Positions 11,707 to 23,763 are shown, counted from the first letter of the stretch. The stretch is 64,000 nucleotides of DNA from Hofstenia miamia (GCA_004352715.1 SCFE01000062.1:1294614-1358613); one strand, 5' to 3'. Made by a program: numbers and translations. Notes: generated from the sequence alone by a model not told the origin.

Positions 11707-11736
11707 TGTTACAAAATGTAACACGCATACCGATGA
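11707..11736 (-). repeat. piggyBac subterminal inverted repeat, right
   Basis: Exact reverse complement of 10501-10530. It lies 15 bp inside the right 15-bp terminal repeat. Confidence 0.85.
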
Positions 11737-11770
11737 AGTAACTTAATTTAAGCATACCGATAAGGGTTAA

Positions 11771-12327
11771 AAGATAAATAAATAATTGTAATTGTAAGCT
11801 ATAATTTCAATCGTTTTCAGAGTTCATTTCAGACTGTAAAATTTAAAATTAGCAAGGTTTATAGAATAAATAATCATGATTTGTACATTTTTATGTTAAA
11901 ATAAACACATATCACTATGTAGGCATTTCTTTTGTATACTTGTGTATCAGCATTAAATTAAAACAATTAACTCATCAAAAACATTCCTTTGTAGTAAACA
12001 AATCATTTGAACTTTGCAAGTTATCAAATAGTGATTAGATTGGGAAGTCGATCACAGCGAAACTTTGCGAACTCAAGTATTGTTTAAACAGTGCAGGCAA
12101 TTATGATGTTTCTTTAAATTTCAAAGTACAGCATCAATCTTATTTTATCATTCGTGCACAGTGATAATCTGCTCTCCAATTAAAATACGCATCGACACAG
12201 GTTACATACCATAATGTAGGCCGCGATAGCTCAATAACAATCGTACTTTTAATGTGATTTCATTAATTTAGATAGTTTTTAGAGCGATGAATATATGCAA
12301 TCAGTATGAGGAAGTTATTACATTTTT
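11771..12327. other. AT-rich spacer
   Basis: Sequence right of the piggyBac target duplication. No feature recognised. Confidence 0.35.
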
Positions 12328-12518
12328 TTGTATATATATATATATATATATATANNNNNNNNNNNNNNNNNNNNNNNNNNNNNNNNNNNNNNNNNNNNNN
12401 NNNNNNNNNNNNNNNNNNNNNNNNNNNNNNNNNNNNNNNNNNNNNNNNNNNNNNNNNNNNNNNNNNNNNNNNNNNNNNNNNNNNNNNNNNNNNNNNNNNN
12501 NNNNNNNATATATATATA
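12328..12518. repeat. (TA)n microsatellite containing a gap
   Basis: Pure TA repeats at about 12331-12354 and 12508-12517 flank a 153-base run of N. The assembly broke inside a dinucleotide array. Confidence 0.95.
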
Positions 12519-13041
12519 AATATTGAATTCTGCTTTCATAATGTTAAATTAATAAATATTAATTTGTAATAATGAATGAAGATCTTTAACAGTAAACAGG
12601 TAATTTATATACTTTATAATTTTAGTGAAGCACAATATGAATTTAGACAACGAAGAAATAATGCTGTTCCTTGCTGGCTAGCAGATATAAAAATCCAACA
12701 TTTACAGCTTGCCATTATTACGATCACTCATTTAGGAATGTAAACAAGCACATTTCATCACGCGCGGTTTAATAATATTCAAAAAATACGAATACAAATA
12801 TTGTAACAATATTGTTTCGTAATAAAGACATTAAATATAACATAAAATAGCTTGTTGCTGCTGCATATTCCAAAAATTAAAAATTGAAAATTTGTTTAAT
12901 ATTTTAGTTCAACTGTTATGTTAAATGTGCAAAATTAATATTTCTTATTTTAAATATTTCTGCATATTCGGGTATTCTTGTAATTCATTCTTAAAATATT
13001 TTATAATGAAGTAACTGAAATATAAAAAGTTGTTGTAACAA
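12519..13041. other. AT-rich spacer
   Basis: No coding-like or repeated structure was identified. Confidence 0.35.
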
Positions 13042-13233
13042 TATGCTTCACGAACAACTTTTATCACCAATTTTTTTCACCAACTAAAATCGTTCGTGTA
13101 GCATCTCCTCCCCAACTTTTGTCTAAAACTAATTAAAAGACTAATGTTGTTCGTGTAGCAACAAAAGTTGGCGACAAAAGTTGTTAGTTCGGACGACAGA
13201 AATTGGTGACAAAAGTTGTTCGTGTAGCATGGG
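13042..13233. repeat. Cluster of GTTCGTGTAGCA short repeats
   Basis: At least four copies of the phrase family occur in alternating orientation: CACGAACAACTTTT near 13050, CGTTCGTGTAGCAT near 13092, GTTCGTGTAGCAAC near 13149 and GTTCGTGTAGCATGGG at 13218-13233. The last matches the left edge of the 10155 module in reverse complement. The pattern resembles nested miniature inverted-repeat elements; I found no clear target duplication. Confidence 0.6.
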
Positions 13234-13259
13234 CTTTAGTCATGGAGTACTCCACGGCC

Positions 13260-13831
13260 TTAGTAAACATGCCTACTACCTACTGTGCCACTGTGCCTTT
13301 AAAGACACGAACTAATGAAATTCCATTACTCATTATTAATTAGGCTTAAAATAAACTTCAAAATAATCAAAATCGATGTTTGGATGTAATCACAGCTTGC
13401 CATAAATTACAAAAATCTATCATGGAATAATTATTTACATAGGATTACCAATATTCAAACAAAACTAGTAAAATTTGCAACATTAAAAGCATTGGGTGAC
13501 TTGTCTCAATTTTTTGGTTTGTGTCTTTAAATGAATTATGCGATATTTGGTGTTAATCCGATAACATAAACGCGTATACGTTCAGTACACGTTTTTCAAA
13601 TGTACAAATGCATTATGTAATGCAAAAAACCACAAAAACGGCAATGCCGGTCACAACCGGTCAAAAAGAGAATTTAACCTGTAAATACGGTCAATCAAGA
13701 TAAAGTTTTCAAAAATGGTACTTTATTATGTGAAGACCGGTCAAAGCCGGTATCCACATGATGGGTAACTTGGGTACCGGACCGGTCATGCTCCCCTGCT
13801 CCCCAATTAAGGGTATACTCTTCTATCTCTA
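13260..13831 (-). repeat. hAT-like non-autonomous element end with ACCGGTC array
   Basis: Several ACCGGTC or related motifs lie at 13640-13795 (GCCGGTCACAACCGGTC, GACCGGTCAAAGCCGGT, GGACCGGTC). The right edge is TATCTCTA at 13824-13831. In reverse complement the whole segment aligns by eye with 34880-35380 (shared landmarks: the GGTACC/ACCGGT cluster, the TCATGTGG phrase, and the TAATTAGGCTTAAA edge). Subterminal arrays of a short motif next to a TAGAGAT-type end fit hAT non-autonomous elements. The other end of this copy was not found. Confidence 0.55.
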
Positions 13832-14653
13832 ACTATGCATCATTTCAAAAAGAAGTGGAACATCTAAGTAAAAAGAAATCCTTCGAACGTTTCTTTGCTC
13901 TAGAAAAGGAAGAACTTGCGGACTTGTGCCTATTTTATTTCGACTAAGAGAAGATGACACCAAATCTATAAAAGACTGAAACAATACCGAAAGACTGAAA
14001 CAATACCGAAAGATCCCAAAAATCAATTAAAATGTCAAATGCCATGCATCGCAATACTCGACAGCCAAAGTACATAAAACCAGTAGAAACTTTCATATTT
14101 TGGGTACATGAAGTGATTAGGGTTAGAGTACATGCCTGAAGATACTTATACATTAGATTGACACTGTTTTTATAAAGGCTGGTGGAAACGATATACTCAG
14201 GAATCTTACAGACTCTGTGAATTTATTGAAAGTGTCTTCTTAAGCGAACTAGTGTCTTTTCACAATATAAACATAATCAGGAAGTATAAAACTATAACAA
14301 AGGTATACACAATATTGTAAAAATTAAAAATATCCTCACATTTTAAGTGAATAACAAATTTTCTTTAGGCCCACCACAAGCATAGGAACAATTACTTGCA
14401 AGAGATGGCACTCAATTTTCTAGCATTGGATTGGCCACCTACGTTCGAATCATGAAAGATTGTTGTGACTAAGGGTGTTGAAAAGATTAGCAATTTTTCT
14501 TTGAAAATTTCCAATTTTTGAAAATGATTTATATTCTATCAATGCCTAATGTTCATGTATTTATGAGGTTTTGAAACCACCCATGGAAGCAACAAAGAAT
14601 TTTGACTGTTTCTTGATATGTGCAAATGCAAAGTTATTCCAAATCCAAACCAA
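13832..14653. other. Spacer with a short tandem repeat
   Basis: Contains two tandem copies of a 19-base unit (GACTGAAACAATACCGAAA) at about 13973-14010. Otherwise nothing was recognised; short open frames lack motifs. Confidence 0.4.
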
Positions 14654-14736
14654 TTGAGGCGTGCCCTGCCCAAAGTCAGAGGCTGCGGAGCCGAAGGCCC
14701 CTGCAAACGGAGGCTTCGCGCAATGACACGCCTCAA
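14654..14736. other. GC-rich hairpin-forming segment
   Basis: A perfect 10-base inverted pair TTGAGGCGTG (14654-14663) / CACGCCTCAA (14727-14736) encloses 63 GC-rich bases in an AT-rich region. Inside is a smaller hairpin (GGCTGCGGAGCC). It could be a miniature element or a structured transcript. No known RNA family is recognised. Confidence 0.45.
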
Positions 14737-15689
14737 TGGGACAGAGCCAGGTCGCGTATATAGAACGGAAAAAGAGGAGATTCTCCTCTATCAAGTGGTA
14801 CTTTCAAATTGAGCATAGCTGTAATAGTTTTTGAGTTATAATTGTATAAAAATTTTTTATACGATCATGAAAATTTTTGAAAAAATAATTTTCTTACATC
14901 ACAGTTCCATACTTGATAGAATTTTGATTGACTTGGAAATTTTGAAAATCAATTGCAATGTATTTCCAACTCTTAGCGAAATTTGATTCCATTGAATAAT
15001 ACCAACAAGATCTCTTTGATCTGATTTATCATCAATTGGCTTTGCAATTTGCCTTGCATAAACATATTGCATAAAATGTTTGCTTTATAGAGTTAGAATT
15101 TGTTATTTGGCTATTAATAATAATCTTTATACATAATTTGTTATTAGATTCCTATTGGCAGTAATAGTAGAGATGACATATGAAAAAATGATTCTGTATT
15201 TTCTAAGCAGTAAGGATTCAAAATTTTTGGGAGTGGTGGTGTGGTGCAGTGCTATGAAAATTGTCATCGAACAATAATGGGGCAATAAGATATCGGAAGT
15301 AGTTTTCCGTGCGAGAATTTTCTGAATGAGTCAAGTTGGGGCAATATGGGGCAGAGATCAACACTTGGAAATGGGGCAGGGCACAAAGTCTGTGGGGTGC
15401 GACAGGGCAGGTCAAAAAAATCGGCCCCATTTCCATCTCTGAATCTGATAAGGCTAAAAGAGCAGACCATCTTGTTTTAATTCCAGAATGCCATAAGTCA
15501 ATATTTTTTTAGATATTCGTACTACTGACCAATTTGCAAGCTTATGCATAGAGCTAGCTGTTCCTATCATAAATAATGAGTGTCAAAAGCAATTGATAAA
15601 TATCTCATATTGCCCAAATAATGTATGATGGAAAATGTCATTCAACTAATTCTCTTAATGCGACATTGGAACATCAATTATTTTTATAA
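14737..15689. other. Spacer, nothing firm
   Basis: No gene recognised. The block at 15230-15430 has repeated TGGGGC phrases and is slightly GC-richer, but shows no periodic unit or coding-like frame. Confidence 0.35.
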
Positions 15690-16000
15690 AAATAAAAGAG
15701 AGCGCCATCTAAATTTATTTCTAAATTCAGTTGACTTAATTAGTTTCAATAAACTTACAAACTGCAGTACTAGTAGCGCTTCAACTCAAAACAATTATTT
15801 TTTTTGTTAATAATGCAAATGATTTTAAACATTTAAGCAGTGAATGTCCATTCTCCGATCACTCAATTCTTTTTATAGAATCGAACCACACAATACAAAT
15901 GCAATGGAAACAAATTCGTGAAAAGATCGCCTTCTATGAAATTTGCTTAGAAATGAATTAGCTGAATCTGTCATGGAATATCCATATATCTACAAAATAT
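15690..16000 (+). pseudogene. Non-LTR endonuclease relic
   Basis: Frame-broken translation gives the C-terminal part of an APE-type endonuclease of a non-LTR element: a DLISFNKLTN block with a Ser/Thr-rich stretch, then FFVNNANDF, then CPFSDHSILF. The SDH box is the characteristic last catalytic motif of these nucleases. Linker-like sequence follows to about 16000. Stops interrupt the frame and no RT palm follows, so it is a truncated, dead fragment. Confidence 0.65.
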
Positions 16001-16574
16001 AAAGCAGAAAAATTATAAATTCCTATATCTTAAGCGTATACCAATCCTTTTGGCAGCAACCTTCAAGCAAAAACATACATTTATCAGGCATGTTCATTGC
16101 GATGAATCAGTAATTAAATAAGTTAAATTGTCAAAAATCTTTGTCTCATTGCTTTGTAGAAAAAGTAAATTAACTAATGATTGGAAAAATATACATATAT
16201 TTTGACTTATTTTCTTCATGTGCATGTAAATCACCTTTACAATGTTTCGAGTCGACTGGCACTGTTAGTCGAAAAGTTTTTAGGTTTTAAGGGCATGCTT
16301 AGTAAAGTTTTTAGAGCATATTTTAATATCCTAATAATGATACACAACGCTGCTCAAAACGTTAGTGACAACAATACGGAGATGGCCAAAATACCTTTAC
16401 TGTAGTAGGATGAAATTTTAAACTTAAGGTTGAGAATGCAGATTTTTCTGAAATCTAAATTGTAAAATCAACCAATTGTAATTGAAGACGAACACAGATC
16501 ACATTCTACCAATCGGAATAGAATGGAATTTTCAAGAAAATATAATAGCGAAAATTTAAATTTTCCAACATAAA
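16001..16574. other. AT-rich upstream region of the receptor gene
   Basis: Nothing firm is recognised. It may hold the receptor's 5' untranslated region and promoter, but I see no convincing core promoter motif. Confidence 0.3.
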
Positions 16575-16684
16575 ATGCTGACTGGTACTGACAACAAAAC
16601 AACGCCTTCAATTTTTTGCGATTTTCCTTATGTTTAAGGTGTGAGATATTGGCAGACATTTGTTGTACTTCACTCGTATTTAAT
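16575..16684 (+). pseudogene. Decayed tandem copy of the receptor's exon 1 start
   Basis: This 110-bp segment lines up with the beginning of the true first coding exon just downstream. Both begin ATG with the same MLTGTDN start and share a CD-PYV block and the GTGAG phrase. The upstream copy diverges by many substitutions and reaches an in-frame TAA after 20 codons. It is a direct tandem duplication with no spacer between copies. If the upstream ATG lies in the receptor mRNA it would act as an upstream open reading frame. Confidence 0.75.
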
Positions 16685-19600
16685 ATGTTGACTGGTACTG
16701 ACAACACAACAACCGCTTCGATTTTGTGCGATTCCCCTTATGTACAAGGCGTGAGGGACAGTGGCAAATTTTTACTGTACTTCACTCTTATTTTTTCTGT
16801 AATTGGTATATTTAATAATGTCTTGAGCTACCTCACAATTCGTTCAATGAATGTGTATAATTCTTCATTTGTATATATCCAAGGTAAGAGTCAATTGCTT
16901 GTTATTACTCCTTTTGTAAAATTATTAAATCATCGTTTAAACATATTATTAAAATACTCTACTAATTCGTATTAAATTGAAATATATCTCATTTGAAAAA
17001 CTTTACATTTTCACAGTTCAGCCAAAATATTTTTTTCTGGTATATTTTCCTGCCTCTAGAATTTTTCATCTTTGTTTTTACGTATTTGAAAGGGATTTTA
17101 AAATGATTCTCTATAACTTTATTTTTTGTCAATCCAAAACATCAGCAAAATATTTTTTTGCGGTTTTCTAATTAAAAAACTTTGAAAAATTTAATCGGGA
17201 GTTTTTTTCAAATGCATATGAATCTAATGAAAATTTATAGAATTAAGAAAACTATTGATGTTTGCAATTATTAATTGTAACCAGGGTTGTTTCTAAGAAA
17301 TCAATTGATATTAATCAGTTGCTTTAAATGAGGTTGTAAATCTAAATTATAAATGTTCTTTCAACTGTTTTTTTTTCAATTGAATGACGTTGTTTGGATT
17401 TGCGGGTTTGGAAAGTCAAAACAAACTAATTTAAGATAAATTAAATCTTTAAAAGACTAGATTGCAAATAGAGTTGAGATTTTTCCTATGTTCTTTTGGT
17501 ACAGTCGAGATTGCACTTTTTTTGAAATTGAGGTTAAATATTTCACGGTGTTGACTATTTAAATGACATTTAAACTACTTGAATTGAATGACACTTTCCA
17601 ATTTAGTGATTGGGTGCTGCTTACCATCTGCTTAATGCGATACCATACGTTTTTACTACGAAAGTAGCTTTATTTTCCTTTGCACCATAAAGGATTACAC
17701 AAATTTGAATAAATCCAGTCAAACTGTAAGACCAAAGCAAACAGTAAATTTAAAATAGAACAATCTATCGTCTGCTAAGGTTCCAACACAATAAGGTTAT
17801 TTCACACAGTACTATTGAAATTCTGTTTTTACTAGATAAGATTGCAGCCTTGGGCAGCGTTTTATTGCATTAGCTGTGGATGCCAAAATTCTGACCAAGT
17901 GTCATGCAACTATTCTGAGCTGCGCAAATTGCGTACTTTCAGTAAACAATTCAAAAGCCGTTTCGTCGTAGTAAGATTTCTTTGAAATAGTTTTCCAGTG
18001 GAGACCAGTTTTCTATATGGCATTGCACACCGGTCTTGGTGTATGCTTGATATATCTTCAAACGTGAATATCTAAGAGATTGGCTTGAACTAATACAGTA
18101 GGAGTATCCACAAATGTTTATGCAACATCTGCAGAGACAATAACAATCGGATTTATCTAGATTTACATAATTTACAATAATATGTGTCTACGTTTTCTCA
18201 AATTGGTCGTCGTATAACAATTCATTAAAAAAACACTGTTAAATTAAAATATGCTATTTTTCTGTTAACTGCATTGGCTTCAACTTGCCGTTTAAATATA
18301 GGCAGTCAAATATACAAAAGCCTCAATGAGATCGTTTTATTGATTGCTGAATTTAAATTAACAGCTGATGCAAACAACGTTTAAAACTGTTTAAAACAAT
18401 TTCATTTAAATGATCAACACTGGTATTGCAATTATTAGCACAAATAATGTTACTATTTATATTTTTCATTATAGCATTAGCAATTTGGGATTCTTTATCA
18501 ATTTTTATCGATGGCCCCTTCAATGTTGGACAAATGCTGACGGAATACGCATTTCCTGGCACATTTATTCCTAAATTCAGTAAGTTATCAATTTTAGGAT
18601 TAACGTATTAGAAATTCTCAATGCAGTGGTTGGTAGCCTAAATCTTGATTTAACGAGCCACGTTTACTATTATTTGAAAATTATTTTTGTACCTACAGTT
18701 TCGCATTTCAAAAGTTTTCATTTTAGATTAAATTTTTTGGAAAATTTGAAAAAGCTTTCATCTTAATGGATTTTTTTTGGTAGAAGTTTCATTTTGTCAA
18801 AATGATGTATAACTTGACATTTATTTTGGTAAACATTTGCATTTTAAATATCTAAAGAAATATTGTTACATACTGTATATGATGATGATAACAATATATA
18901 TGTATACAAACTTGCCAAAGCTAGAGTGATTTTTTCATTTTAAAAACAAATAACTTTTTTGAGAAAGAAAATTTCTTCAGCTTAATTTTTAACAGTTTTG
19001 ATGCTAAATAATATTACTGAATATATTTGTTGCATCGTACATTGTACATTGGTATCATATTTTCTATCAATTAGAGTTTTTAAACAGCATCTTAAAATCA
19101 GCATAGTAGTATGGTTCAGAGATTGCCTGTTATTTCCCATTATTGGTCCACCAGCTGCAAGATTTTTTTACACAATTTTACTAATCATATGTAAAATTCA
19201 ATATGCATAATGTCAAATACACACAACATATTTATGTACTGTATTTTCATTGCATTTTCTTCACTTTTATTAAATATTGCAAGCAATCCAAACAACTTTC
19301 ATCTAAATTTAGGATTGTCAAGCGTTTGACAAATATATTATATACATAATAAACAATTTTTGTCATCAAATTTCAAATGTTTGCGAAAATATAAATTATT
19401 TTCCTAGAATGTCACAAATTCATTAAGAATCTAAGTTAGAATAGTTATTTAAAATACAAAAATGTGTAAATTTATCTATTTAGTCATCTTCAATGACTGG
19501 ATAACAACAAACGTTGCTCACTGGATAGTGGTAGCTATTTCCACCGATAGGTTCACAGCAGTATTTTTTCCAATAATTTACCGAAACAGAATTTCCAAAG

Positions 19601-20127
19601 GACAGACTGCTAATGTTGTCGTGTGGTCCATTACTATAATTAGTTATCTTACTATGGGTCCCATCCTATTTGTCACTCGTGGTGAATGTGGACTTTACAT
19701 ATGCCGAGTAAAACCTGAATGGAAGAACAGTGGTGCATCTGAATTCCTACTTGTATATCAAGGTTTCGCACCTATTTTTATAGTTGCTGTTAATAATGGG
19801 TTAATTGCTGTCAAAATGTACATGAAAAAGAAAAAATCCGGTTCTTCAAATACCATCAATACGAAAAGTACAGGAATAGAAATTTTGCTATTTATTGTAG
19901 CTATGAGTTTCATGATTCTAATTGGTGTAGCCAACATTGCATGGTATCTGTCTTATAGGTTGGAAAATAGTATTGAAGCTAACTGTTCAATTCTGTATGA
20001 ACTTAGTAAACTTTTTACTAGCTTACCTGTTGTCCTCAACAACGGCATCAACTTTTATCTATATATTCTCTGTGGTAAAGTGTTTCGAGAAAGATTCCTA
20101 AAATTGATTGGCATGAAAAAGAAATAA
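16685..20127 (+). CDS. Class A (rhodopsin-like) G-protein-coupled receptor, orphan, three exons
   Basis: I read three exons: 16685-16883, 18475-18579 and 19484-20127, joined in frame by two phase-1 GT-AG introns. Together they give 315 residues plus stop. TM1 is at residues 28-50 (GIFNNVLS). TM2 contains LAIWD with the conserved Asp72. TM3 ends in TDRF at 122-125, in place of DRY. TM4-TM7 follow, with GECGLYIC in loop 2. TM7 reads NNGINFYLY and leads to CGKVFRERF, resembling the N-SINF-Y form common in invertebrate peptide receptors. The N terminus has an NTT glycosylation site and the tail is short and basic. Oddities: no Cys at the start of TM3 for the usual disulfide, and no CWxP in TM6. 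The seven segments and consistent splice phases make the gene model firm. The ligand cannot be told; a peptide or chemosensory role is inference. Confidence 0.88.
16884..18474 (+). other. Receptor intron 1
   Basis: Begins GTAAGAG and ends TTTTTCATTATAG. AT-rich, with no embedded gene recognised. Confidence 0.75.
18580..19483 (+). other. Receptor intron 2
   Basis: Begins GTAAGTT and ends TTTATCTATTTAG. AT-rich, with no embedded gene recognised. Confidence 0.75.
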
Positions 20128-21984
20128 TAGAAAACTCAATTGAAATATATTTATAGTTAACAATGAAATTCTATAAACTAAAGATTTGCATGTAATGTTA
20201 TTGGAGACCAATTTAATTATTTTTTACCCATTTCACTTTTGGTACATAGGAGACGGATAGTAAATTATTGTTAATCATATAAAATTTTTTGTAATCATGC
20301 ATCCCAAATCTTTCATGTTGTTTGTAAAAGGCATACATAAATATCATTTAAGCAAAATTCATTGACATCGTTATTCTGAGTTAATTTCTTCAAATGTCAG
20401 AAATTAAGATTTTATATGATTCAATTTAAATTATTTTTGGTGACCCTGAAATGACTAAAAATAATGACATTGTTTGTCCCTTTCTGTGCCATTCTCGAAC
20501 TCTACTGGAGAGAGAAAGACTTAACGCGACATTTCAAGTACTCGGAACTAGCTTGTTTTTAGTTTGAATGGCATGTTTTCTTCTCCAATTTTTGCTTGTA
20601 ATTAATGTCAAAGAATCCATCGAACATTCGCCATTTGCCCCAAATTGCAATCCATGAAGCTTCTTTCTTTTATTTAGTCTAACATTCTGTATTTCTTTCG
20701 TACATTTATTTGGGGCTATTCAAACTTGTTGCACAGTTATTTATAGAATGACGAGAAAAATACATCTATATAAATTTGTAACTATACTAAAAGGTTTCCA
20801 ACGCAACTCGAAGCTAAAAAAGTCAACTCACATTAGCCTGGCACGTGTATAACTTTTATGATCATTTGTATAAATACAAAAACTGCTACTGAAGTATGGA
20901 AAGTCATTTATGAAAACTTAAAACAATGTTGCCCTAAAACAAAAAAAATATTGTCCGAATTTTTTGCCTAAATGCTCCCAAATTTTTTGTCAAATTTTTG
21001 GATTATGGATTATTTGGCAACATTTTGCAAAAATGTTACCGCTACTTAAGATAAATAAGATTAATGATATTACGCAGTATAATTTTGTTGCATCTACCGT
21101 ATATCCTATTATGTTTTATCGCAAATAATGAGTAAAATATGTTTTAGGCATTCACTCAGTGTTGTAAACAAGGCTTAGCCAGGGAAGGGGTGGTAAAGCT
21201 ACCGCCGTTTTGTTATAAGTAATGTCATCAAACAGCTGGGTAGCTGCCATTAGGTTAACCATTAATTTTAGATCCAATTTCTTGTATTATAATAAACTTT
21301 ATTATATATACAAGTTGTCTTTGAGCACCCTATTAATTATGTTATTTTATATCTTAATTAATTGTAGACTTTTAACTGTCATCTTTCTGCTGGCAAAATT
21401 GGTTCCATGTATTCAGGATCATGTAGTTATCTATATTTAGTGCTATTTATATGTAGGGTACATAAGAAGCAAAAGTGGCACAGTTGCATTATTTCCTTTA
21501 TTATATATGATAACAAGAGCAATCAATGTACAAATTCATGAAAGGTAAGCAACACAGGGGAACATCTCATACCACAACATAAACCACTATCACTGAGTCG
21601 TAACCATTTGCATAGTAACTGGTGATCACAGCTGGATACTGAACAGTTCTTTATTCCATGGCCCCACTTCAGTTTGAAGATCCTTTCATCAATTGCTATC
21701 AATCTAAATGGAATTGAATTAGTTAATTGAACACAATATAGTTTCTGATCTTAACACTAAAGTGCATATAATAAATTGGACAGCTTGGATGCATGGAACC
21801 CCACTAGTCACAGAGAATATTTAGACTGACTAAAAAAAGTTTTAGTAAAAGCTAACTATGGTCAATCTCTAACAAGTGGGGATTCTACAATAGTAGGAGA
21901 AAAATACTGATATTGAATGCAATTAATAGAAATATAAAAATGAAGAGGAGCAATGTAAAAATCTATGGGAAATACATTTAATCA
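20128..21984. other. Receptor 3' flank and spacer
   Basis: No second gene is visible after the receptor stop. Composition shifts to A-rich on the plus strand from about 21500, which anticipates the Gypsy relic. A 5' LTR or gag for that element could not be identified here. Confidence 0.35.
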
Positions 21985-23763
21985 AGTATAAAAGTTATAT
22001 GGAAACCAATGAAAGAGGACAATGTAGTTAGTAATCCACAATGTTGATTTAAGGACAAACAGATGAAAACAGAAAGTAGTCCACACAGTCAACTCAAGAA
22101 CATGTGGATGAACACCATCAAAAAATGAGTATGGATTATATGAATGGATATATATGGTGTTTGAACTGTGCAATGCACCTGCAATGTTTCAACAATATAT
22201 CACAAAAGTATTAAAAACAAGAAGCATAAGATTGAAGAGAGGATCACTGCATACATTGATGACATAATAATAACAAGCAATATGGTAGAAGAAGACATGG
22301 CAAAAATAGATAGGACATTGGCAATAGTGGAGTAAGCTGGACTCTGAATTAACAGGAACAAATGTGATATCCTAAAAAATAATATTTCTAGAGAGGATAA
22401 TTGAGAAAGGGAAAATAAGTATGAAAGACAACACAAGAGATATGATCAAGAAAATCGAAAAACTGAATAACAAAAAAGACACAATGCATAATGGGGTTTT
22501 TTAATCATTATGGAACATTCATTCCTAACATTGCAGGTAAGATAGCAAAGATGATTAAACTAATGAAAAAATTGGTACCATTCATATAGACTTGGGAGCA
22601 ACAGGAAGAGTTGAACAACATAAAGGAAGAATTGTTGAAATTACCATTGCTGAACACTCATGACTACACAAAGGAGTTCATATCGAAATTTGATGCTAGT
22701 AAGGTGGCAATAAGAGTAACACTAGGACAAGAAAAAAATGGTAGAGAAGTTTCAGTCCAATTCTTCAGTAAGAAGTTAAAAGCCAGTGAAGAAAACTATG
22801 GGTCAATAAAAGTAGAGATGCTCACATTAATAGAAAGCATAAAAAATATCAACATTTCTTGATCAGAAAAAAGTTCAATTAGAACAGATAATAGTGGTCT
22901 GGCATGGTTTAAAAAAAATTCGGGAGATGGATAGTGTTTGAATGAATTTAATTTCCCAATAGAACATAGAAAAGGAAATCTACTCAGTAACACAGATTTT
23001 TGGACCTTGCTAGTGGAAAATCACAGAGATATGAAGAAAAAATATAGAGAGAAAAAGCAATTCCAATTCTTTCCATACAATGACTACAAAGAACTGCCCA
23101 AAATTAATGTTGACAAGAAAGGACAACTAATTCAGCCAATAACCCTGAAAGAAGAGATGACAGAATGAGAGATAATACAAACACAACAAAAAGATGTGAT
23201 ACTGGAATAGATAATATGATAAGCACAACAGCAGAACAGACAGCAAAATAGCAATGAAGGAATGGATCTTGAAATTCAGTTCAATGGAGGTGATATTAAA
23301 GGTCAAGGGACTGCAATTTGAAATTGCACTAATTCAGAAACTGGTGAAACTACTGGAAATAGCAATTGAAAAAACAACAGTGTACCATCCCGAAGCAAAC
23401 AGCACAGTTGAGTGACTAAATAGAACTTTGATAAAACTGATAAGAGTTGCAACTATGAGAATTGGCAGAAACAAATGGAGACAAGTTATAGACATGGTAG
23501 AATACTTCTATAACACATTGGCGTACTTAACTACAGGAGTGACACCATTCAAAGCAATGTATGGGAGAGAGGCAGCAATGTCATTGTTGATGCAATACTT
23601 CAACTACACAGAGAAAATCGATGAGTTTTTACAAAAACTAATGACACAATTAATGGGTATTCTCAAAATAATGCGCCAAAACATAAAAAGGTCTGCATCA
23701 AGACAACAGAGAAATTATAATAACAAAGTTTATGACCATGCACACAACATGAAATGCATTTAG
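21985..23763 (+). pseudogene. Ty3/Gypsy-type LTR retrotransposon pol relic
   Basis: Domains appear in normal pol order on the plus strand. RT pieces at 22120-22420 include GLYEW, LCNAPAMFQQYI and the catalytic-box relative AYIDDIIITS. RNase H-like sequence at 22600-22980 includes FDAS, QFFSKKLKASEENY and EHRKGN. The integrase end at 23340-23763 includes TVYHPEANSTVE followed by LNRTL. The region of the first RT Asp appears deleted, and several stops and frameshifts occur, including a TGA right after the integrase Glu at an expected Arg. Codon use is A-rich, unlike neighbouring relics. No flanking LTRs or primer-binding site were recognised, so boundaries are those of visible coding similarity. 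Non-functional. Confidence 0.85.

Larger units (their letters stand above)
10316..11770 (+). mobile_element. piggyBac DNA transposon with TTAA target duplication
   Basis: Both ends carry TTAA (10316-10319 and 11767-11770), directly adjoining a 15-bp perfect terminal inverted repeat CCCTTATCGGTATGC (10320-10334) / GCATACCGATAAGGG (11752-11766). TTAA targets and CCCT-starting ends are hallmarks of the piggyBac superfamily. A second, subterminal 30-bp perfect inverted pair lies at 10501-10530 and 11707-11736; its core GTTACATTTTGTAAC is itself a hairpin, and the same core follows the left terminal repeat. A transposase-like N terminus starts inside at 10699. Most of the interior is a 681-base gap, so length and activity cannot be judged. 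Confidence 0.92.
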
